From NCBI GenBank assembly GCA_964020975.1, contig OZ026625.1, positions 12,835,917-12,899,916 on the forward strand: 64,000 nt of DNA, given 5' to 3'. This DNA comes from Hermodice carunculata. Taxonomy: Eukaryota > Annelida > Polychaeta > Eunicida > Amphinomidae. Below the pieces are notes generated by a model. The model saw only the letters and a list, made by a program, of their open reading frames with translations. It made no database searches and was not told the origin of the DNA. Below are positions 1-27,900 of this stretch, piece after piece; the stretch's first letter is position 1; every line of letters starts with the position of its first letter. The translations under genes and the position numbers were made by a program.

Positions 1-1701
1 ACTTGTGGAAATATTTTATTAGCAAATTTACATATAAAAATACACAACACTTGTTCTTCTACACATAAGGTAGAACTATTTTGGAGCAACAACCCCAATA
101 TTTAGGATCACCTCTGCATGCCTCCGCTGCAGCAATAGCCTGTTTCTCATCAATTCAACAGGGCAGTGCTCTGCCATTCTTTTTGTTTGCTGTGGTCTTC
201 AGGACTAGTAGTTCTGGTATTTGACTAGCCCTTATTTCAAACTAACTGGTCCATCTACAACAATCTCCTTTAGAAAACCCACATTTCTGGTTGCCCCCAG
301 GGGGGCAAGTGCTTTGATATTTTAACTTGCCCCGATTGGAATTTAACTTGTCCTGGGCTAGAGGACATGCAAAACTATACAGCCCTGCTCCAATAACCTA
401 ACACTCCACATGAATTCAGAATGCATGCAGCAACAACCCAACATTTTTCACCACTTCAGAACATCCTCAGCAATAACCCAACAATTATCATTAACCGCAA
501 GCTTGAGCTGCAGCAATCCTAACAGGTATCAGGAGTTCTGTGGGCTTGCAGCAATAACCCCAGTGCGACTGGTTTCCACTGTCATAAGTACCCACTTTTC
601 AGCAGGCCGTCGTGTCCATCAAAAGTTCAGATGACATCACCCTTGTAGTTGAAAAGGTAGCGCTACAGTGTGTGTCAGACTGTTCAAACATGTACCACTT
701 CAGTTTCAGGGCCATAATGTATTTGATTTACAAACACATGCATTTACCTGAATTACCTCACTGGGGCCCACAATACATTTAACTAACACTGCCTCTAGTC
801 TCTTCAGACAGAATAACTATCGTCAAGCAATGTCACAAAATATCCAGAGACTATGCCAATAGTGACATACCTATTTACTCTGAATTAATTTAACCATAAC
901 ATACCTAATTGACATGCACTCTTTGCCGGTCGAAAACTATTCACCGGCGATCTTACAACCACATTTTCAGAGATTCTGACATTCATATTTACATGTATTT
1001 TGAAATAAAGTGACCATAATGTTTCTTTTCAATACTCCCCCTCCCCCCAATTTTTCTGACACAAAAGTTATGAAATATTGCAAACATTTCGTGCATTTTA
1101 CGATAATTTACAGTGGATAGAGCCAAAATGTTCCAAATTTAGGTCTACAATTGGGAGTTCATTTCAATTCAATTTCGTAAGTTGCTTGAATTTGGAAATA
1201 TGGTAATTTATGGATTGTTTGTACTTAAACATATGTTGTTCAAAATGGAGACTCGTTTCACTGAAATTTTGTAAGTGCTTCTCAGAAGCAATACAGTACA
1301 GCTTTGATAAAGAGGAACCTTCATTTGTCTTCCACTTTACGGTACAGCAACAAGGACGCCAAGTATGGTCAATCTCTTACACGGAAGACAGCAAAAGATG
1401 TCTCAATTTAAAAAAAAAAAAGTATTGTCACTAAAATATTAAAGTGACACCATACTATTGGCTGATGGAAGTCTGATCTGACAGTTTGTGAAAATAAAAA
1501 ATTGGTCACATTCTACAAATTGGCGATATCATTCTTTGATCTGCTAAGGCTTGTCCAGCAAGCCAGCGCTGGTGGCCTGTGACACCTTTACACTGAGTAA
1601 TTGAAGTGACACCATATGGGAGCTATTATCATCATGTCCAATAGCCAATTCACCGTGATCATCTGTGAACACCATGGCCGTCTGCTGGTGACAACTAAGT
1701 A

Positions 1702-2062
1702 CAGTGAAACCTGTTTTGAGAGACTGCTGTAATGAAAGACCACCTGCCTTTTAAGACCATACAGTAAAACCTGTCCTTGTGGACACCTCTATAATGTGGA
1801 CACCTGTATAATGTGGACACAAATGTCCAGGACCGAAAGGTCAATTTTCTTGTTAAAAACACCTGTCTATTGTGGACACCTGCCAACTGTGGACACGTTT
1901 TGCCAGTCCCAGAGGTGTCCACAATAGACAGGTTTCACTGTATTTCCCAAGTCCCTTTTGCTATCTCTCCCATGTTAATGCACCTCCACTGAGAGACCAC
2001 CTGCTTTATATGACCACTATTTAGCCTGCTGTAGGGGTGGTCTCTCAAAACAGGTTTCACTG
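1702..2062. mobile_element. TA-flanked MITE (family M1) carrying a nested M1 copy
   Basis: Ends are perfect 23-base inverted repeats beginning CAGTGAAACCTG, flanked by TA. Without the inner element (1762-1940 plus its TA) the outer one is about 180 bases, like the other M1 copies. TA target sites and size suggest a mariner-type non-autonomous element. Confidence 0.85.
1762..1940. mobile_element. Inner M1-like MITE, 179 bp
   Basis: Terminal inverted repeats begin CAGTRAAACCTGTC and extend about 28 bases through GTGGACACCTC. TA flanks both ends. It splits the surrounding M1 copy. Confidence 0.85.
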
Positions 2063-2329
2063 TACACCTAGTATCCAATGTCCCACAGTTGGCAAATGGT
2101 TTTAGAACTGGCAGCATCAAGCTGTCATCACGTAACACCAGCCCCACAGTCCAGTGACTGGTGACACCATACTGTCACCAAAAAAAAAAAAAAATCTCGT
2201 CAGACAACTACGCAGGACACAAGGCATGATTGGTATTTACAGTCCCACACTATTGTGCCTAAGTGCCCATCTATTTGTCACTGATGACACCATTCAAGTC
2301 TGCTGACACAAAATATTCCCTACCCAGTG

Positions 2330-2700
2330 TTTCAGTAACATTGATATCTATTCAGTTCACTGCCAGGAGCTGTGTGACACCAGGCTCTCTCAGTTGAAGC
2401 TGGTGCCATCATGTTAACTTGGTTTGGTGTCAAGATGCAGTGATTATATGTTGTCTTAGTCTGGTGTTCAGACCTAGTTGCACCATACAGTGTCAATCCA
2501 GTGTCACAATTTAGTGACACCATGTTGTATCAGTCTGGTGCTGGAAGCTGGTGACACATGTGCAGTCTCGGTCCAGTGTCACATCATGATGTGTCAGTCT
2601 GGTGTGACAAGTTAGTGACACCACGGCACCATACTGTCTCAATTTGGTGCCTCTGGTTACTGACACCATGCTGTCTCAGTCTGGTGTTCTGAGCCATGCT
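2330..2700. repeat. Degenerate minisatellite in GTF2H4 3' UTR
   Basis: A unit of about 36-40 bases with the core words GTGACACCAT and TCAGTCTGGTG recurs roughly eight to ten times, starting about 15 bases past the stop codon. Isolated related words (AGTGACACCAT) continue out to about 1440. Confidence 0.75.
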
Positions 2701-2713
2701 CCCATGTGTGGTG

Positions 2714-20843
<18,130 letters not shown>

Positions 20844-21289
20844 GTTGACAACCGGAAGTGTACTCCACCACATTTAAAAAAAAAAAAAAAAAAAGCCGGA
20901 ACAGAACTTAAACTGGGAACAGAACATAACTCGGAACGTACCCTCAGCTGGCGGAAACTTCAGCGCAGCCATTGAAAGGCTATACATTCAAACTAGAACA
21001 ACAAAATATCAAGGACATATGTTGCAGGGGGTGGTGGCGTTTTACTTTAAAATTAATTTCAAGATATAGGCCTATACAATTTAATTTAAGATAATTTAAT
21101 CTAAGATTTCTTGAATTGAATTAAAGATATCTTTAACCATTTGAACAAAGTATTACAGATGTACATGTCCATAATTCGAATTTAAGATAATATATCTGAA
21201 CTTCGTTTCCAGATATCTTTATTTTTTCAAGGTATTTTAAGATATGTATTTTATAGGTCCCCCCCCCCCCCCCGAGAACGTTGGATTAG

Positions 21290-21800
21290 CTTTCAAATTG
21301 TTTCAAAGCCTAATCCTCCCAATTTTAAGCTATGGTTCTGAAGTGTGGAGTCTATATTTCATTAACAGAATATTTAAATAATCATAACCTCGTGACTCTG
21401 GCTGAAAAATTACCAGGCGAAAAGGTGTTGATCCGTTTATGCAAATATATTCCAGGCGTAAATAAGAAAGCCTGCAATGCTGCCATTAGAGAGAAACAGG
21501 ATCGATTCTCTATTTTGACAAAATTATTTAATTTGATTGAAAAAAAAAAAACGGCAACGGATATGCACTTCAGATACCTCTGTGCTACTACTAGTGGTTA
21601 AAAAAGCATACTTTGAGTTGTACATCAGTCATGACGAGCGTAAAAGTTGGGTCGCATTGATCAAAGTGCTATGGAACACTTTTGGTTTTGAGGAGATGTG
21701 GAACGACCATGGCACTTTATGCAGAAATAGGTCTCTAACAAATTTGAAATCTAGAATAAAAGAAGAATATCTCAAATTGGTTTGACTATTTCAATAGGGG
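21290..21800 (+). mobile_element. LINE reverse-transcriptase C-terminal fragment
   Basis: A conceptual translation reads SLILPILSYGSEVWS, then in other frames KYIPGVNKKACNAAI, a hallmark of the region after the RT core in invertebrate non-LTR elements. Stops and frame changes are frequent, so it is an old copy. Confidence 0.75.
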
Positions 21801-22619
21801 GCCTTACACCTGGCAAATCAACAAAGCAAGTTGAGAACTTGAAAACTCTTTAAACAAACCTTTACCTTGGAAAATTATATTCTGAATTCGAACTATTTCG
21901 ACCGCAAAGAATTTTGACAACTGCATTACAAACTGAACAAGGGAGATACTTTACTCCTAATTAAATCTCCCCCGGACAGAAGAATCTGCAAATTATACAA
22001 TAACGGGTCTAGTTAAGGTCGAGGCAAAATAATCTGCAAATTAGGCCTATTCAATAACGGGTAGTTGAGAACGGCAGGCATTTTGTAATGCATTACACAA
22101 GTCTCCAACCAGAACGCTCAAACGTATTTGAAAAACTGAGCAATTTAACTTTTTGGTAGGCTCTTTGAACCCTTTCGTGTTGTAAGAACTAGCTCCACTT
22201 ACTCCTCCGGACAAGAATTTAACACAGGTCGCATACGTGGAAGGCGAATGTTGCAGCTCAGCCAACCGTGCACACACATGTAGAAATAAACATTAGTAGA
22301 CTGTTATCTGTATACATATACAACGTGTAAGTATGTGTGTGCATACTATGATCCAAGGGAAAAATTACATATAACATGTAACTGTATTTGTTCATTTTTT
22401 ATACGAAACGAAAAAAAAGGTCTACAACGACATAACACTTGAGCCCCTACCTTTCACCTATTTGGGACAATGCAAGCACCGAAAGCTTTAAACATGCACT
22501 TGAAACAGAAGGAATGCTTTATGAATATATCTCGGGAAATAATATTGGTAAATATTGTTTCACCAAAATACACATATCTTAGAAATGGCGTGACACAATG
22601 AAATGTCTGAAGTCCAGCG

Positions 22620-22965
22620 TTGTTAAATCTCTTTATTAACGACTTGCCAAGCATATCCATAGTGGAATACTAATACTGGCCGATGGTTTTATCTAAAGAA
22701 AAATCAAATTGTTAACTATATGCAGACGATTTAGTTCTCTATCCGGAAGTAGGATTGGCTTGCAATTTGTTTGAACAAAGTTGAAGAATATTGCAAAAAT
22801 CGGAATTTGAGAATAAATGTAGGCAGGCCAAATGTGATATATTTCACAAATCAGGGATAATGCTATAATTTTTTTTTATGTTCAAATGATAAAATTGAGG
22901 TTGTTAATAGGTACACATATTTAGGCTCTCACTGGAAATTTCACTGGTGAAAAAAATGAAAACGT
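22620..22965 (+). mobile_element. LINE reverse-transcriptase fragment with YADD box
   Basis: SLFINDLPSIS (from about 22632) is followed by LYADDLVLYPEVG, the RT catalytic box, and then YTYLGSHW. Degenerate. Confidence 0.75.
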
Positions 22966-23263
22966 AACAAATCCATGCACCAAGTCTCTTGGTAGGTTAA
23001 AATGTGTACAGTATAAACTGATTCTTACGAATGGAATGCCGGACTTTGATGTACAGGATCTGGGAGAGAAACTTTTGAGGCTGGACCCCTCCAAACATCA
23101 TAAGATGAACAACCGGGTGGGTATTAAGCCTAAATAAATACTTCACCAGTTTGTTTACAGATGAAAGTGACGTGAATGTTATAGATGATGTCAATATAAG
23201 GCATATTTTCGAAGTATTAATATAACACCTAGCAACGTAAGAATGAAACTGATTGAAGTTAAA

Positions 23264-23410
23264 GATTGGCAAATTACTTGGCCCAGATGGTATACACCCA
23301 TGAGTTCCAAAAGGGACCTACCAGTCAATTCCAGAACCTATAAGTATAATCTTCGACAAAACACTTCAATATGACAGTATACCTAGTTCATGGAAACGTA
23401 GCAATGTGAC
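23264..23410 (+). mobile_element. LINE fragment, N-terminal RT block
   Basis: Reads LLGPDGIHP and EPISIIFDKTLQYDSIPSSW, matching the GPDGI block of non-LTR RTs. It runs into an ATGT microsatellite. Confidence 0.75.
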
Positions 23411-23412
23411 AA

Positions 23413-23420
23413 CTACATAC

Positions 23421-23451
<31 letters not shown>

Positions 23452-23569
23452 TGTATGTATACATGTATGTATGTACATGTATGTATGTATGCATGTATGT
23501 ATGTATGCATGTATGTATGTATGCATGTATGTATGTATGTATGTATGTACATGTATGTATGTATGTATG

Positions 23570-23599
<30 letters not shown>
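23413..23599. repeat. (ATGT)n microsatellite
   Basis: About 187 bases of TATG/TACA units with a few GCATG and ACATG variants. Overlapping MYVC and HTYI reading frames are artefacts. Confidence 0.97.
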
Positions 23600-23600
<1 letters not shown>

Positions 23601-23674
23601 GGTGATGAAAAAGGAGCAGGACACCACGGACCAGCGAGTCTCACATATATAGTGTGTAGTGTGTAAGGTTCAGT

Positions 23675-24108
23675 GGCCATATTCACAAAGAATTTGATCT
23701 GATCCTAACTTTAATCCCAAAGTTAAAATCCATGTGGTTTGGGCCCTAAACAACTTAATCCTTGATTCAATGTTTGATCAAAACTATGAGGACTAGCTAA
23801 TATATGCTTTTGGCTACAATATAAACTTAAGGATTTACAAGTTCATTTTATTAAATCAATCTTAGTTTGATCCAGAATTTAATCTTTTGACCCAGAATTA
23901 AAATCTGGATTAAATCAGAATTGATTTAATAAAATGGAAATTTTAATTCCAAAGTTCCAGTTACAGCAGAGAACATAGATTAACTAATCCCGGTGCAAGT
24001 TTAGATCAAACATTAGGCCAAGGATTCAGTAGTTCAAGGCCCAAAGACACATTGACTTTCATTTTAGGATTAAATTCACATCAGATTAAGCTGTTTATGA
24101 ATACGGCC
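23675..24108. mobile_element. Foldback element, 434 bp, GGCC ends
   Basis: The left end GGCCATATTCACAAAG pairs with the complement of CTGTTTATGAATACGGCC. A second, inner pair of arms (TTTTATTAAATCAATC / GATTTAATAAAA) surrounds the centre. It separates two LINE blocks. Confidence 0.75.
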
Positions 24109-24109
24109 T

Positions 24110-24330
24110 ATGAAGTCCAGAACAAAGTACACAAATGGGTGGACGCTTTTCTTATGGGGGCGTTTCCAAGAATTGATAGCCAAGGAACACATTTCGACAG
24201 AAACGCAAGTAAACAGTGGAATTCCTCAAGGAAATGTGCCCAGACCATTTTTGATGTTGGACGTCTAGCATATGTCAATTTTCTACCAAGTATTACTGAA
24301 AAATTGCAAGATGCTCATGCAGCTGTCAGC
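24110..24330 (+). mobile_element. LINE fragment with GIPQG block
   Basis: Reads VHKWVDAFLMGAFPRIDSQG and, after a frame change, VNSGIPQGNV, the RT block that normally precedes YADD. Confidence 0.75.
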
Positions 24331-24595
24331 TTGTAGTTATTTCTATAGGATCTCCAATAATGGCAATATTAACACGAGATGCACTCACAGTTTAGTGCCC
24401 TTCTATTTTCTATATAACAATGATCAACAATAACACCGAATCTTGGCCATGTCCACTTTGACGTTTCCATATACTTTCCGGTGCCGATCTGCGATTTCTG
24501 GCGTTTGCCGATGATTTCTGGTGATTTCGGTAATTACTGTGAAGGTTGATCCCTGGACCAGCTGGCCAACTGACTGATCCCTGCACGTGGGGCTG

Positions 24596-24925
24596 ATGGC
24601 GGCAACGTGGTGTGTGCTCCGTGCAGTGTATTCACACTTTGGTTTAAAACTGCACAGAGGGTACAAAAGTTTCAATAGCAGGTGTTACAAACACGCCTTC
24701 GTGTGCCCTGGGAACTACAGGAGGAGGGCAAATTGTGGAGTAGTAACGACCCACCATTTTTCATCTGAGGGTGGATCTTCTCCCCAGGAGCCAGACACAA
24801 AACTGCAAGATGAGAAAAGTCAAGGGAAAAATGGGGAATCCAGAAGACGCATGTTGGAAGCAAAGAAAGATGCAAAACGACTGATGAGACTTGAAAAACA
24901 AAGGACAAAAGCCGAATCTGAAAAG
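24596..24925 (+). CDS. VARS2: VARS2 exon 1 (residues 1-110), presequence
   Basis: Starts [20 protein letters not shown] and ends in a charged helix ([20 protein letters not shown]). The donor that fits phase 0 is AAAAG/GTCCTA, a weak match to consensus. The stronger-looking GTACAT at 24945 gives the wrong phase for exon 2. Confidence 0.8.
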
Positions 24926-27900
24926 GTCCTAAAGTCGTTCGAAAGTACATATGCATGAGTCATGAATATCTGGGCCATAAAGTTTCATTTGGCATTAATG
25001 TGTTTTCAAAACGACCAAGTCAAAGTAGTTTTGCCCAATATACATACCTCTCAGCCAGCCCACACAATGATTGTGTGGACAAAACAGTTTATTGTTGTTA
25101 TTGGCAGTATACTATTGCACTTTAATCTGTCAACCCACAAATTGCGTGAATGTAGCTTAAACACCAAGCATAATATACAAGTTATTCCAGTGTTTACTTG
25201 TCATAGCCAGGAAATGTGACTAAGAACACTTTATTGCACACACTAACTGACATCTGGTGAGTATAACATGAAATAATTACAGACTTGGCAGGGCCCAGGC
25301 AACATCTTAGTATCTGCCATGAGCTTGCCGGAATAACTGCGAAGAAAAGAAAAGACACGAAAACTGCAGACAAGTGAACTAAAATGAATACACGTATAAA
25401 TGATACCTGGGTATTGACACAAGTGTGACATTTTGATCAGGCCCCATAAAAAGAATTGCTTATCTATCATCACTGCCCATCCCTTTATTTACTGCTGCCC
25501 CTAGATTTTATTTCGTTATTCTATATTATATTTTTCTTGAAATCACACAAGTGTCAAACTTTGAGGAACAAGGTTGATGAGCAATTAGTTCCAGTTTAAA
25601 CAAATTTGTATTTTAAGGCTACACTGCCAAGTGCTAGCATAGCAAACTGCCAAGCTGCAGTCAAGTGGTGATTTTCTTCATATATAGGTATGCATTTGTG
25701 TCAAGATCCAGTGCTGCAAACCCCCCCCCCCCTTTTTTTTTTATGGGGCCATAGGCTCGGTTGAAGGTGGTGGTGACATGGGTAATGAAGAAAAGTAGCA
25801 AATAAGCCAAATATCTTGGCAGCATTCTTTGGAAACCATAAGCTTATTTATGTAACTGCTGCAAGAGTCATGAGAATGTATGTATAGTCCGATTCAGCAA
25901 CTTGAAAATGGCCAGTTGGAAGGTGCAGATAGTTAATTTTCAGATGGTTGTGACCTCTGAGATACACCATTAAAAAAAACCCCGACATTGTGCAAATTGG
26001 CTATCTGTTTAGTAAAAATGTGTTTTCTTGTAAGTAGGTCATGATACTAACAAATTAGGTCAAAAGGTCACAATTTGATAGTGCAAAATAGTATGATTGA
26101 AGAAGGCAACATTGTCTCATAAGTTGTGTGAGAGCAATGCAGAGTTACATCCCTACTAGCGTTAACAAATTTTGACAAGGTCATGGATACTATCCAAATA
26201 TCAGGTACACACTTTTAGTAGCAAGTTAACCCCAGTGGAGCAATTACAAAATGCCCTACATGTAGGAGATCTGTCACGTACACATTTTTTTTTTAGCCGA
26301 AAAAGGACATTTGTTTGGGAGGGGGAGTATGTAAATTAGACAAATACATCCAGATTTGAACTTATTGACAGAGGTCAGCATAGCTTAAATTGGTCAATAA
26401 CAGTTTAAATTAGGCCAAAAACATTTTTTAATGTGGCCATGATCCGAAAAAGTAGTTCATGATCAAATTTGTCAAAAACATTTTGAGTTTGGGCTAAAAA
26501 TATTTTTATGATGGAATCATGATGAGAAAAAAGTTCAAGGTGACTAATTAAATATCAATTACTTGCTTAGGCCTCATGGATCTGACAGGCTGCAGAAATA
26601 CAATATACATACATGTCCTAAACAATTGTCAATGCTCATGATTTGCTGTATCCTTTCCTTCTGCAGGTCAAAAAGCAAGATGCAGTTTACAGTGTACCTA
26701 CACCAAAGGGAGAGAAGAAAGGTAAATTGGTTTGCCATGTATGTATGTATAGATATTTCACCGAGGTCACCAATGATAAGGATCCAAGCAATAGCAAGAA
26801 GGTAACCCTTTATGTCGTGTAACATGAAGTGTTAAAGGATTATGTTGCTGCCAGAGATCACTCTGAGGTAATTATTTAATCCTGAGAAAAAAAAAAAGGG
26901 AGATTTTTGTTGTGAAAAGTAGAAATGTTCAAGGTAAACTATAAAGTAGTGAGAAACTGATAAGTTTCTTCGATTACACAATGTTACTGGTATTTAATTC
27001 TTCCATAGAAACTTTGGACTGGCAGCTTTTCCAGGATTATCTAGTTGAGAACTCTCGCAGCTAAGAACCACAGAGACTTTGTAAGAGATATCAGTAGCTT
27101 ATCACCACTGGGAAACATAAACTGTTACATGTTTTGTTGACAGACGTGCAGTGCATGCTACCTGAGAGCTACAGTCCACTGTATGTAGAGGCAGCGTGGT
27201 ATGACTGGTGGGAGCATATGGGGTTCTTCACACCAGAATACATGGTTTGTAACCAACCCTGTTTTGCTTCATTCCGCATGAAGAAACCTTTCATTCAAAT
27301 ACCAGCAAGCCTAGTCTAAAGCAAAAAGTAGTCTTAGTCAACAGCTTTCCTTGGGACACTTTGCATGCAATGCGTGCAAAGTATCTCAAGAAAACTGTTG
27401 TCTCAATCTTAAATCAATGCTTTAAGGTTTAACTATGTCTTGAGGAACTGATTGTAATTATATTCAAGTGTAAGTTTCATTCTGAAAGTAAGTCACTGAA
27501 ACTTTTTGTTACAAGGCCACACAAGTTACCTGGATACTGGATAGACCATATGGTACCTTTCTTGAAATTCATGGAAGTCTGCAGATTATTACTTGTTGAG
27601 CTACTGTATGGATTTCATGATTTTTTTTTTTTCTGAAACTCCCTACATTCTTGAACATTAATACCTATGCTTAACTTGTGGCCCATTATTACTTGCCAGC
27701 CTCTGAAGAGTCCAGGTAAGGATGAGATGCATTAGGATTATTTGACACAATGTTTATTATAACCACTTGCCCCATGTTTCGTATGAAAATTCACTAATTG
27801 TTGAAAGTTTAAGCTTCCAAATGGACATTTTGAACATGAGAACAAAATTGCTTCCCGCTTTGTATATAAACTTCTTTGGACTAATGGGTGTTTGAGAATG

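Larger units (their letters stand above)
1..2713. other. GTF2H4 3' flank / probable 3' UTR
   Basis: No host coding exon is recognised here. It holds a minisatellite next to the stop codon, a nested pair of miniature transposons (1702-2062) and a loose repeat of GCAGCAATAACCC-like words near 85-560. No convincing poly(A) signal lies close to the stop. The nearest clear minus-strand AATAAA-like word is near position 15-20, so the UTR end is unknown. Confidence 0.5.
20894..24595. other. Divergent intergenic region between GTF2H4 and VARS2
   Basis: Holds LINE remnants, an ATGT microsatellite and a foldback element, with no host exon. Transcription start sites of both genes should lie inside, but no TATA box or clear initiator could be singled out. 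Confidence 0.6.

Noticed and set aside
23366-23686. Reading frames rich in MYVC or HTYI
   Set aside because: They come from the ATGT tetranucleotide repeat.
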